Shown here one piece after another: positions 1-7,504 of a stretch of 64,000 nucleotides of DNA. Each line of letters starts with the position of its first letter. The first letter of the stretch is position 1. The position numbers and the translations under genes are program-made. The stretch covers positions 173,429 to 237,428 of the forward strand of contig JAURZM010000026.1 of the NCBI GenBank assembly GCA_030653385.1, in the 5' to 3' direction. This DNA is from Rubrivivax sp. GTDB taxonomy: Bacteria; Pseudomonadota; Gammaproteobacteria; Burkholderiales; Burkholderiaceae_C. Under the pieces are notes generated by a model. That model was not told the DNA's origin, did not search any database, and saw nothing but the letters and a program-made list of their open reading frames with translations.

Positions 1-1
1 C

Positions 2-655
2 CGGGTTGGCAACCTGACGATGACCAACCACCCCATGCACCTGCACGGGCACGAGTTCCTGATCACCGGCACCGATGGCGGGCCGACACCCAAGAGCACG
101 CGCCAGTACGAGGTGACGGCCGACATCGCGGTGGGGCAGATGCGGCAGATGGATTTTCTGGCCGACGAAGAGGGCGACTGGGCCTTCCACTGCCACAAGA
201 GCCACCACACGATGAATGCGATGGGCCACGACGTGCCGACCATGATCGGCGTGGATCACAGCGGCGTGGCGCGGCAGATCACGCAGCTCATTCCCGACTA
301 CATGGTGATGGGCGAGCGGGGCATGAAGGACATGACCGAGATGGAGATGCCGCTGCCCGACAACACCGCCGCGATGATGGCCGGACAGGGTCCGTTCGGC
401 GCTGTCGGCATGGGCGGCATGTTCAGCGTTGTGAAGGTGCGCAAGGACCAGTTGCGGGGCGACTACAGCGACCCGGGCTGGTACCAGCACCCGCCGGGCA
501 CGGTGGCCTACGAGTTCACGGGCGCGCTGCCGGACCCCGCCCGCTTCAAGGCCGACGCCAGCCCGGGGACCGGCTCCATGCCGCCCATGGCCAAGCCGGC
601 CCAGGACATCGAGGTCAAGGTGCGCAAGCCTGCAGGCGGCCACTCGGGCCACTGA
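2..655 (+). CDS. Multicopper oxidase, C-terminal part (5' end outside window)
   Basis: The frame is open from the first bases of the window, so the gene begins upstream and only about 217 residues are visible. The piece has the C-terminal copper motifs of multicopper oxidases: HPMHLHGHEF near its start (type 2/3 copper ligands) and HCHKSHHTMNAMGH about 40 residues later, the HCH-x3-H-x4-M pattern that carries type 1 and type 3 ligands. A Met-rich stretch follows (GMKDMTEMEM, MGGM), as in periplasmic Cu(I) oxidases. It probably oxidises Cu(I) in the periplasm. It lies 24 nt upstream of a cupredoxin gene on the same strand and heads a copper-resistance run. The subfamily (CopA- or CueO-like) cannot be decided from the fragment. 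Confidence 0.9.
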   Translation, partial: RVGNLTMTNHPMHLHGHEFLITGTDGGPTPKSTRQYEVTADIAVGQMRQMDFLADEEGDWAFHCHKSHHTMNAMGHDVPTMIGVDHSGVARQITQLIPDYMVMGERGMKDMTEMEMPLPDNTAAMMAGQGPFGAVGMGGMFSVVKVRKDQLRGDYSDPGWYQHPPGTVAYEFTGALPDPARFKADASPGTGSMPPMAKPAQDIEVKVRKPAGGHSGH

Positions 656-679
656 CCCTCACAGACCAAGGAGAACTGC

Positions 680-1225
680 ATGAATGAAACAACGACGACG
701 ATGGATGGCCGACGCGCTGCCCTCACACGGATGGCAGCCACCGCCGCGGCGCTGACTCTGCCGCTGCTGGCCTCGCGCGCACGAGCCCACACCGACAAGC
801 CGCACGCCCCCAAGGCGGGCCCGGTGGTCAAGGAACAGAAGGACTGGGGCATAGCCGGCGATGCCAAGAATGCCAAGCGCAGCATTGCGGTGGGCATGGC
901 GGACAGCATGCGTTTCACGCCTGAGCGCATCGAGGTTCGGCAGGGCGAGACGCTGAGATTCGTGGTCCGCAACACCGGCAAGGTGATGCACGAGTTCGTG
1001 ATCGGCACCAAGGCCGAAAACGCCAAACATGCCGAATGGATGGTGAAATTCCCGAACATGGAACACGACGAGCCTTACATGGCGCATGTGCCTCCCGGCA
1101 AGACCGGCGAGATCGTCTGGACCTTCAACCGCGCTGGCGAGTTCGAGTTCGCCTGCCTGATTGCCGGTCACTACCAGAGTGGCATGGTGGGCACGATCAG
1201 GGTCGCGCCGGCGGGCAAGGCTTGA
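680..1225 (+). CDS. Periplasmic cupredoxin (plastocyanin-like copper protein)
   Basis: A 181-residue secreted protein. The N-terminus has an RR pair (GRRAALTRM) and a hydrophobic Ala/Leu stretch ending near ASRARA, so a Tat or Sec signal peptide of about 36 residues is likely. The mature part is one cupredoxin domain with a full set of type 1 copper ligands: His104 (VMHEFV), Cys159, His164 and Met169 (CLIAGHYQSGM). An AAGGAG-type ribosome site sits about 8 nt before the ATG. It is co-directional with the multicopper oxidase upstream and the CusF-like gene downstream, so it probably carries copper or electrons in copper detoxification. The exact partner is unknown. Confidence 0.88.
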   Translation: MNETTTTMDGRRAALTRMAATAAALTLPLLASRARAHTDKPHAPKAGPVVKEQKDWGIAGDAKNAKRSIAVGMADSMRFTPERIEVRQGETLRFVVRNTGKVMHEFVIGTKAENAKHAEWMVKFPNMEHDEPYMAHVPPGKTGEIVWTFNRAGEFEFACLIAGHYQSGMVGTIRVAPAGKA

Positions 1226-1374
1226 AGCGGCGCCGCACATTGGCCTTGCCGCTGGGCGCGCCCGGTTGCCGGCGGTTCGCCCGGCGCTGCGAACCCCCGC
1301 GACGTGTTGCTCATCTGCCCACGATGCCAGCGCCCCAGTCTTCAACACAGCCACTTCAAGCACAAGGAACGCTC

Positions 1375-1746
1375 ATGAACCACCCAAAATTCTGCTTCCG
1401 CACCACCGCCCTGGCACTGTTCCTTTCGGCCGCGGCCCTGTCGCCGGCCTGGGCTGCAAGCCACCCAGGCGCCCACGGTTCGCATGGCGATCATGCCAAG
1501 CCGACTGCGCAGGCCGCTACCGGCGACATGGCAGACGGCGAGGTGCGCAAGGTGGACAAGGAAGGCGGTAAGCTGACGCTCAGGCACGCCGAGATCAAGA
1601 GCCTGGACATGCCGGCAATGACGATGGTGTTTGTCGTCAAGGACAAGGCGATGCTCGACAAGCTGAAGCCAGGCGACAAGATCAAGTTCAAGGCCATCAA
1701 TGACGCGGGCAAGTTCACCGTCACCGAAATGCAGATGGCGCAGTAG
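1375..1746 (+). CDS. CusF-like periplasmic copper-binding protein
   Basis: A 123-residue protein with a signal peptide (ends near SPAWA) and a short His-rich linker (HPGAHGSHGDH), then a CusF/DUF-type OB fold. The metal motif reads RHAEIKSLDMPAMTM: the His and the two Met of the MTM pair match CusF ligands, but the cation-pi Trp of E. coli CusF (in WPPMTM) is Met here. The start was set at 1375 because AAGGAA lies 6 nt upstream and the signal peptide begins there; the frame is open further upstream, without support. It probably chaperones Cu(I) in the periplasm for the oxidase and cupredoxin encoded upstream. Confidence 0.85.
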   Translation: MNHPKFCFRTTALALFLSAAALSPAWAASHPGAHGSHGDHAKPTAQAATGDMADGEVRKVDKEGGKLTLRHAEIKSLDMPAMTMVFVVKDKAMLDKLKPGDKIKFKAINDAGKFTVTEMQMAQ

Positions 1747-1812
1747 ATGCCTCCGGGCCCTCGTCCTCGATCCGGCGCGATCGACCACCCATCAAGCCCC
1801 CGCCTGAACGCC

Positions 1813-2199
1813 ATGAACACCAAGAACTTCCGGGTCTGCATGCCACTCGCTGCGGCCACGCTCTGCGGCGGGGCGTTTGCCGCGAATCCCATCGTGGACA
1901 TCGTCTGGTCCGCCGACGGCCGCTTTGCTCACACGGCGCAGATTGCAGCGGGCAAGTTCGTCGAGGCCTGCGGCAAGCTGGCGGTGAGGGACGACGTGCG
2001 CTGGAGCTTCACGGCAGCAGCGCCGGTGGACTTCAACATCCACTACCACGTCGGCAAGGAGGCCGTGTACCCGGTCAAGCAAACGCGGGTCAGCAGTGGC
2101 CGCGACACGCTGAACGTCACGGTGGCGCAGGACTACTGCTGGATGTGGACGAACAAGGGCACTGCCCCGGTGACTTTGACGGTCGACCTGGCGCGCTAG
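1813..2199 (+). CDS. Small secreted protein of the copper island, unknown function
   Basis: A 128-residue protein with a clear signal peptide (cleavage near GGAFAANP). The mature part is mostly beta by composition, with FNIHYHVGKEAVYPV in the middle and DYCWMWTNKGTAPVTLTVDL at the end. This resembles the immunoglobulin-like or cupredoxin-like cores seen in small proteins of metal islands. There is a Cys at about residue 39 and another near the C-terminus, and the HYHV motif could bind metal. It is the last plus-strand gene before cueR, which converges on it. I do not recognise a named family; a periplasmic accessory role in copper handling is inferred from position only. Confidence 0.7.
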   Translation: MNTKNFRVCMPLAAATLCGGAFAANPIVDIVWSADGRFAHTAQIAAGKFVEACGKLAVRDDVRWSFTAAAPVDFNIHYHVGKEAVYPVKQTRVSSGRDTLNVTVAQDYCWMWTNKGTAPVTLTVDLAR

Positions 2200-2227
2200 T
2201 GCCGGCCGGCCGCTTCAGGCGCTGGCC

Positions 2228-2707
2228 TCAGGTCATGCGACGACGCGGCCGCCCCGGCTGCAGCCCGGCGGTTCTGCCCTGGACGTGACGGGCCGGGGCG
2301 GTCGGGCCGGCGCTTTCGTGGGCGAGCGTGTCGATGATGGGGCAGTCGGGTCGGTCGTCGCCATGACAGCAGTGCACGAGATGCTCGAGCGTCAACTTCA
2401 TCGACTGCAGTTCCTTGAGCTTCTCGTCGAGCTCTACGATGTGCGCCTGCGCCAGTGCGCGAACCTGCCGGCTCGGCCGCTTGCGGTCTTGCCACAGGCC
2501 CAGCAGCTCGCGAATCTGCTGGACGGAGAAACCCAGGTCGCGCGACTGGCGCACGAATCGCAGTGTGCTGACTTCCTTGGCGGTGTATTGCCGGTAGCCG
2601 GACTCCGTGCGAGCGGCCTCCGGGAAGAGGCCCACGCTCTCGTAGTGGCGGATCATCTTTGCCGACACGCCCGAGGCCTTTGCAGCCTGGCCGATGTTCA
2701 TGTTCAT
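2228..2707 (-). CDS. cueR: Cu(I)-responsive MerR-family regulator CueR
   Basis: A 159-residue MerR-family regulator. It has an N-terminal winged helix ([24 protein letters not shown]), a long dimerisation helix, and the copper loop [10 protein letters not shown]. Cys114 and Cys122 have the spacing of the Cu(I)-binding Cys112/Cys120 of E. coli CueR; Cys113 is extra. The start at 2707 gives a 4-nt ATGA overlap with the end of copA and has GGAGAG just upstream, so the two are translationally coupled. It should activate copA-cueR and copZ through the two boxes at 4990-5020 and 5072-5102. The C-terminal tail after the loop is Arg/Pro-rich and longer than in E. coli. Confidence 0.93.
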   Translation of the reverse strand: MNMNIGQAAKASGVSAKMIRHYESVGLFPEAARTESGYRQYTAKEVSTLRFVRQSRDLGFSVQQIRELLGLWQDRKRPSRQVRALAQAHIVELDEKLKELQSMKLTLEHLVHCCHGDDRPDCPIIDTLAHESAGPTAPARHVQGRTAGLQPGRPRRRMT

Positions 2708-4956
2708 CGTTGCTCTCCCCAAGCTGCCGAGGTTACAGGCTGCGGGTTTGGCGGCCGTTCCGATGGTCCGACGGCAACACCCTGCCAGCGCCGCAAGGTC
2801 AGTGCATTCAGCACGACGCTGACGCTGCTGAACGCCATCGCGGCACCGGCGATGACCGGGTTCGGCAGGCCGAACGCCGCCAGCGGGATACCCAGCACGT
2901 TGTAGCCGAAGGCCCAGAACAAGCCCTGCTTGATCTTCGAGTAGGTGCGGCGCGACACGTCCAGCGAGTCGGCCACCAACCGTGGGTCGCCGCGCATCAG
3001 TGTGATGCCGGCGGCTTCGGTGGCCACGTCGGCGCCGCCTGCCATCGCGTACGAGACCGAGGCGGCGGCGAGCGCCGGTCCGTCGTTCAGACCATCACCG
3101 ACAAAGGCCACCACCTCGCCGGCGTCGCGCAGTGCTTTGACGATGGCCGCCTTGTCACCGGGCAGCACTTCGGCGCGCACATCGTCGATGCCCAGTTCCT
3201 TCGCCACGGCTTCGGCCGCGCCGCGGTTGTCGCCGGTCAGCATCACGGTGCGGATGCCGAGTTGGTGCAGACGCGACACCGCTTCCGCTGCGGCTGGCTT
3301 GACCGTGTCGCCAAAAGCCAGCAGACCCAGCAAAGTTGGCTGGCTGGTGCCGGACTGCACCAGCCACGACACCGTCTTGCCTTGTTTTTCAAGGCGCTCG
3401 GCTTCGGCGTGCAGAAGGCCTTCATTCAGACCCAACTCGTGCAGCAGGCGTGTGCTGCCCAGGGCCAGCGTCTGGCCGCGCACCACGCCTTGCACACCGC
3501 GCCCCGGCAGGGCCTGGGCATCGTGCGCCTCGGGCACGGGCAGGCGCTCGGTTCGCACCTGGTTCATCACGGCCACCGCCAGAGGATGGCTGCTCGACTT
3601 CTGCAGCGCGGCGGCCAGGCGCAGCACGTCGTCCCGCGTCGAGACTTCCGCGGCCAGCACGGCAGCGAGCGATGGCTTGCCCTCGGTGAGCGTGCCGGTC
3701 TTGTCGAACGCCACCACGGTGACCGCGTGCGCGACCTCCAGCGCTTCGGCATCCTTGATGAGGATGCCGTGGCGTGCCGCGACGCCGGTGCCGGCCATGA
3801 TGGCCGTCGGCGTGGCCAGCCCCAGCGCACAAGGGCAGGCGATGACCAGCACGGCCACGGCGTTGATGAGCGCCTGCTCCCAGTCACCCGTGAAGCCGAA
3901 CCAAGCCAGAAAGGCGGCCACCGCGATGAGCAAAACCACGGGCACGAACACCGCGCTCACGCGGTCGACGATGCGCTGGATCGGCGCCTTCGCGGCCTGG
4001 GCGGATTCGACCATGCGGATGATGCGCGACAGCGTCGTCTCGGCACCGATGGCCGTGGTGCGGACCGTGAGCGCACCTTCTGCATTGATGGCGCCGCCGG
4101 TCACCTTGTCGCCGACGCCCTTGGCGACCGGCAGACTTTCGCCGGTGATGAGGGACTCATCGATGTGGCTGCGGCCTTCGATGATGTCGCCGTCGACCGC
4201 GACGCGGTCACCCGGGCGCACGATGACGAGGTCGCCGACCGTGACCTGCTCCACCGGCAGGTCCAACTCGACATCACCGCGGCGCACGCGTGCGGTGCTT
4301 GGCCGCAGCGCGTTCAGCGCCCGGATGGCGTCGGCCGTTTGGCGCTTGGCGCGCTGCTCGAGCCACTTGCCCAGCAGCACCAGCGTGATGACGGCCGCCG
4401 ACGCTTCGAAGTACAGGTGCGGCATGCCGTGCTCGGCATGTTTGAACAGCAGGTAGACCGACAGCCCGTAGGCCGCCGAAGTGCCCAGTGCCACCAGCAG
4501 GTCCATGTTGCCGGTCTTGGCCAACATGGCCTTCCAGCCGGCGCGGTAGAAACGCCAGCCGAGCCAGAATTGCACAGGGGTTGCCAGCGCCAGTTGCAGC
4601 CAGCCGTTGAGCATCCAGTCCACGCCGACCAGCTGCAGCAGCATCGGCATGACCAGCGGCAAGGTCAACGCGCCGCTCAGCGCGACAGGCCAACAGGTCG
4701 GAAGACCCGGCGCCGATGGCGGCTTCACGTCCTGAAGCGCCATCGCGGCGTAGCCGGCCTTCTCGATGGCGGCCATCAGGTCAGCGACCGGCACTGTCGA
4801 CAGCGCCCGGATGCTCACCTTCTCGGTCGCCAGGTTGACGCTGGCTTCCCGGACCCCGGGCACCGCCTTGAGTGCCTTTTCGACGCGCATGACGCAGGAG
4901 GCACAGGTCATGCCCGCGACCTGCAATGGGATGTCGGACAGGGCGGCGGTGTTCAT
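2704..4956 (-). CDS. copA: Cu(I)-exporting P1B-type ATPase CopA
   Basis: A 750-residue inner-membrane P-type ATPase that pumps Cu(I) out of the cytoplasm. In order: one N-terminal heavy-metal domain with GMTCASC (residues 15-21), eight expected membrane segments, the CPC ion motif in [14 protein letters not shown], the phosphorylation motif DKTGTLTEG, and the hinge motif [10 protein letters not shown]. The last membrane helices contain YN (GYNVLG) and MAFSSVSV, the P1B-1 signature for Cu(I) rather than Zn or Cd. It is the first gene of a copA-cueR operon, overlapping cueR by 4 nt. Its promoter is the CueR-type box at 4990-5020. Confidence 0.96.
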   Translation of the reverse strand: MNTAALSDIPLQVAGMTCASCVMRVEKALKAVPGVREASVNLATEKVSIRALSTVPVADLMAAIEKAGYAAMALQDVKPPSAPGLPTCWPVALSGALTLPLVMPMLLQLVGVDWMLNGWLQLALATPVQFWLGWRFYRAGWKAMLAKTGNMDLLVALGTSAAYGLSVYLLFKHAEHGMPHLYFEASAAVITLVLLGKWLEQRAKRQTADAIRALNALRPSTARVRRGDVELDLPVEQVTVGDLVIVRPGDRVAVDGDIIEGRSHIDESLITGESLPVAKGVGDKVTGGAINAEGALTVRTTAIGAETTLSRIIRMVESAQAAKAPIQRIVDRVSAVFVPVVLLIAVAAFLAWFGFTGDWEQALINAVAVLVIACPCALGLATPTAIMAGTGVAARHGILIKDAEALEVAHAVTVVAFDKTGTLTEGKPSLAAVLAAEVSTRDDVLRLAAALQKSSSHPLAVAVMNQVRTERLPVPEAHDAQALPGRGVQGVVRGQTLALGSTRLLHELGLNEGLLHAEAERLEKQGKTVSWLVQSGTSQPTLLGLLAFGDTVKPAAAEAVSRLHQLGIRTVMLTGDNRGAAEAVAKELGIDDVRAEVLPGDKAAIVKALRDAGEVVAFVGDGLNDGPALAAASVSYAMAGGADVATEAAGITLMRGDPRLVADSLDVSRRTYSKIKQGLFWAFGYNVLGIPLAAFGLPNPVIAGAAMAFSSVSVVLNALTLRRWQGVAVGPSERPPNPQPVTSAAWGEQR

Positions 4957-4989
4957 GGTTGGCTTGGAGAAAGTGGTTCGATCCTGTGC

Positions 4990-5020
4990 ATCGTCAAGGT
5001 TCTAACGATTGCAAGGTCAA
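4990..5020 (-). promoter_or_regulatory. CueR-type promoter/operator for copA-cueR
   Basis: Read on the minus strand: TTGACC (5020-5015) is the -35, then exactly 19 bp, then GACGAT (4995-4990) as the -10. The spacer starts ACCTTGC and ends near AGAACCT, an imperfect dyad across the centre. Over-long 19-bp spacing with a dyad inside is the hallmark of MerR/CueR promoters. It ends 33 bp before the copA start. Confidence 0.72.
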
Positions 5021-5071
5021 CAGCAACCACCGATTCGGCATGCTGGCATTGTGGACTCCCAGCACTGCCGC

Positions 5072-5102
5072 TTGACCTTCCAACAGTGGGAGAGTGGAGA
5101 GT
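5072..5102 (+). promoter_or_regulatory. CueR-type promoter/operator for copZ
   Basis: Plus strand: TTGACC (5072-5077), a 19-bp spacer, GAGAGT (5097-5102). The dyad is ACCTTCC (5075-5081) with GGAGAGT (5089-5095), two mismatches from the canonical CueR half-site GGAAGGT. It ends 30 bp before the copZ start. It has the same geometry as the copA box, 51 bp away on the other strand. Confidence 0.72.
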
Positions 5103-5132
5103 CCACACATCAACCACCCCTTGGAACCCACC

Positions 5133-5393
5133 ATGATTGCCTTCGAAGTCAATGACATGACCTGCGGCCACTGCGTCGGCACCATCACCAAGGCGCTGAA
5201 AGCCACCGACAAGGACGCCAAGGTGCAGATCGACCTGGCCACGCACCGCGTCCAGGTGGAGCCTGTCTCGGCCGACGCCGAGGAGCTGGCCGAAGCCATC
5301 AAGGACGCGGGCTACACGCCGGTACCGGTCGAGGCGCTGGCCGGTGAAGCCGCCGCGCCGAATCGTGGGCCCTGCTGCGGCAGTTGCCATTGA
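5133..5393 (+). CDS. copZ: Copper chaperone CopZ (heavy-metal-associated domain)
   Basis: An 86-residue single HMA domain with the motif DMTCGHC near residues 8-14, where the two Cys bind Cu(I) and hand it to CopA. The ferredoxin-like core runs to about residue 70 (AIKDAGYTPVPVE). The protein then has an unusual C-terminal tail ending NRGPCCGSCH, with three more Cys and a His that could form a second metal site. The start at 5133 is chosen from the domain boundary; an in-frame ATG at 5094 lies inside the promoter region. It is divergent from copA-cueR and is probably induced by CueR. Confidence 0.92.
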   Translation: MIAFEVNDMTCGHCVGTITKALKATDKDAKVQIDLATHRVQVEPVSADAEELAEAIKDAGYTPVPVEALAGEAAAPNRGPCCGSCH

Positions 5394-5492
5394 TGGCAAT
5401 GGCGCCAACTTGATGCGCGTCAACCACCTGACCAGCCATGCGCATAGCATCGTTGCCATGGAGCAGACCAACTTCCGCTTCACCGACGACCG

Positions 5493-5945
5493 ATGAACTT
5501 TCGACCCAGCCGCCATGAGACACGGCGCATCGCCTCGGCGATGCTGTTCGTTTGGCTGTTCGCGGTGGTCGCGAGCTGGGCCAACGCGTGTGTCCTCGAT
5601 CCCTTGGGTTCAGCGAAGAGTTCGCGTCTGCACCATGAGCGCAACGGCCCACAGGCGCAGCGGGAATCGGCTCAGGAAGGTGCCGCCGGCACCCGCGGTG
5701 AGCACCCAGGCGATGCGGCGCTTCAAGCCTGCGCGAGCTTCTGCGACACAGGGCAAAACATCGTCGCCAAGGCTCAACCAGGCAAGAGCGATGGCATTGC
5801 CGAGCAGGTGGCACTGGTGGCCGTGGTTTTTGCCGGCTGGCCGGCCTTCACGCCACGAAGGGCGGACGCGCACTGGCGTCCCATCGCCGCGCCGCCGCCA
5901 CCGCGGCTGCCGGTGTTCATCGCCTTCCTTCGGCTGACCATTTAG
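5493..5945 (+). CDS. Hypothetical protein of the copper island with N-terminal membrane anchor
   Basis: A 150-residue protein. It begins with a basic segment and one hydrophobic helix (IASAMLFVWLFAVVASWANACV), either an uncleaved signal anchor or a signal peptide. Three Cys follow, one just after the helix and two in CASFCD near residue 80, and a second weakly hydrophobic stretch lies near residue 105. The C-terminus is Pro-rich (PPPPRLPVF). Its position between copZ and a Met/His-rich lipoprotein suggests a copper-linked role, but I recognise no family and assign no function. Another frame is open over the same span, so translation is likely but not certain. Confidence 0.55.
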   Translation: MNFRPSRHETRRIASAMLFVWLFAVVASWANACVLDPLGSAKSSRLHHERNGPQAQRESAQEGAAGTRGEHPGDAALQACASFCDTGQNIVAKAQPGKSDGIAEQVALVAVVFAGWPAFTPRRADAHWRPIAAPPPPRLPVFIAFLRLTI

Positions 5946-6090
5946 CCCTCAGCCGGGCTGGTGCGGGCGCGGACTGGCTTCGCGCGCTGGCCGGCTCGCG
6001 CGTTTGCGCCTCCTTCGGCGCTGCTGAAGTGCAGGTGCCCCTGCCGTCCTTCGACGGTGACCCATCCCTCGTTCCTACTGGAGTTTCATC

Positions 6091-6570
6091 ATGGCAATTC
6101 TTCGTTCCATTGCAATGGCCGGCGCGCTGGCGTTCACCCTCGCCGCCTGCGCCCAGACCCCGCCCGCAACAGTTGGCCAGGACCATTCAGCCCACCATCC
6201 CGCTGGCACGGCTTCGGCCGCGGCGGCTCCTGCCGACCGCATGGCAAAGATGGACTCGCACATGAAGTTGATGCACGAGATGCACGAGAAGATGTCCCGC
6301 GCGCGCACCGCCGATGAGCGCAACGCGCTGATGGCCGAGCACATGAAGCTGATGCGGGAAGGCATGGGCATGATGGGCGGCATGGGCTCGGGGCCGATGG
6401 CCGGCAAGGGTGGCATGGGCGGCATGCGCGCCATGGGCCCGACGGGTGCCGCCAGCGCACCCATGGACATGGCCACGCGCCATCAGATGATGGAGAAGCG
6501 CATGGACATGATGCAGTCCATGATGCAGATGATGATGGACCGCATGGGCGGTCCTGCTGCCAAGCCCTGA
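6091..6570 (+). CDS. Met/His-rich lipoprotein, probable periplasmic copper sequestration
   Basis: A 159-residue protein with a lipoprotein signal (lipobox LAAC at about residues 17-20). The mature part is very rich in Met and His: DHSAHH near the start, repeated MKLMHEMHEKM and MAEHMKLMREGMGMMGGM segments, and a C-terminus dominated by MDMMQSMMQMMMDRM. Such Met clusters bind Cu(I) and Ag(I). TGGAG lies about 8 nt before the ATG. It closes the copper run on the plus strand. The family is not a named one; sequestration of periplasmic copper is inferred from composition and position. Confidence 0.8.
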   Translation: MAILRSIAMAGALAFTLAACAQTPPATVGQDHSAHHPAGTASAAAAPADRMAKMDSHMKLMHEMHEKMSRARTADERNALMAEHMKLMREGMGMMGGMGSGPMAGKGGMGGMRAMGPTGAASAPMDMATRHQMMEKRMDMMQSMMQMMMDRMGGPAAKP

Positions 6571-6700
6571 GTGCTGGCCGTCATGGTGAGCGGGCACGCT
6601 GTGGTCCTGAGCTAGGGGGCGGCAGCGGTGCTGGCCATCGGGGCTGACCTGGCCCCGAGCTGGCGCCGGAACCGTTCGCGGGCAGGCGGCTGAACCTGGC

Positions 6701-7180
6701 CTATCGCCCCGCCTTCGCCACTTCCTCCGCCACGAGGGCGGCAAGTTGGTCCGGGCCGAAGCTGGGCAGGCTGCGGCCGTTGACGAAGAAGGTGGGTGTC
6801 CTGCTGACCTGCAACGCGGTCAGGTCTTCGACATCCTGGGCCAGCAGCGCCTGCATTTCAGGTCGGGCCATGTCTTGCCGGGCCCGCTCGATGTCCAGGC
6901 CGGCCGCCTTCGCGATGTGAAAGGTGAGGTCTGGGTTGGGCCGGCCGTGGTCGGCCCAAGTCGCTTGGGTCTGCAGCACGGCTTCCAGCACCGACTGGTA
7001 CTTGCCCTGGCGCTTGGCCGCTTCGAGCAGCTTCACCACCTGGTCGGAGCCCTGATGGAATGGCGCGTGGCGAATGACGAGCCGGACCTCATCGGGGTAC
7101 TTGGCCATCAAGTTCTTGACGATCGGGTAGAACGCGCGGCAGGTCTCGCAAGCCGGGTCGAAAAACTCGACGATCGTGAC
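6701..7180 (-). pseudogene. DsbA-like thioredoxin-fold protein, 5'-truncated remnant
   Basis: The minus-strand frame encodes a DsbA/thioredoxin-fold domain: VTIVEFFDPACETC (active site Cys-Glu-Thr-Cys, near 7180-7139), then YPDEVRLVIRHAPFHQGSDQ and the cis-Pro loop SRTPTFFVNGRSLPSF near the end. Homologues of this type start with a signal or membrane anchor. Here the same frame continues upstream only to a TGA near 7270, with no ATG or GTG between. The only internal start, TTG at 7111, would remove the CETC active site. The gene therefore appears to have lost its 5' end, and the remaining product would lack either export signal or active site. An unrecognised distal start cannot be excluded. 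Confidence 0.62.
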
Positions 7181-7449
7181 CGGTGCACTTTGCGGGCCAA
7201 GTACCGGCGAGTGCCGATAGCCAGAGCCATCCGGTGCTCGACCGGACGGGTGTTGAGTACACCGAAGTCATCGGCAATGCCCTTTATCTGGATGCAGGTG
7301 TCCTCGCCGCGTCATTCAGGCCCGGGCGCCGCGAGCCTGGGCCTGGCGGTACCGCAACTGCAGCCGCAGCGAGCCTCGGGAAAGCGGCGCTGCGCGTTCG
7401 CGAAAGAAGGACGAGTCAAGGATCGCGACAGGACTTCTCTGTGGCCCAA
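7181..7449. other. Gap without an assignable gene
   Basis: This stretch lies between the truncated DsbA-like gene and the hppA terminator. On the minus strand, one frame reads EDTCIQIKGIADDFGVLNTR and on into the DsbA region without an early stop. It may be a fragment of another coding sequence joined to the DsbA remnant, but I cannot name it. I see no complete gene here. Confidence 0.5.
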
Positions 7450-7484
7450 GAAAAAAGGCCCGACACCTTGTTCAGGCGCCGGGC
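7450..7484 (-). terminator. Rho-independent terminator of hppA
   Basis: On the minus strand a 10-bp stem (GCCCGGCGCC with GGTGTCGGGC, two G-U pairs) closes a 7-nt loop and is followed by CTTTTTTC. It lies 20 nt past the hppA stop. Confidence 0.85.
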
Positions 7485-7504
7485 TTCGCGCAGCTTGAAG
7501 TCGA

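Noticed and set aside
7089..7277. Separate small minus-strand gene starting near 7277
   Set aside because: Its translation runs over the DsbA-like coding sequence in another frame and has no recognisable features.
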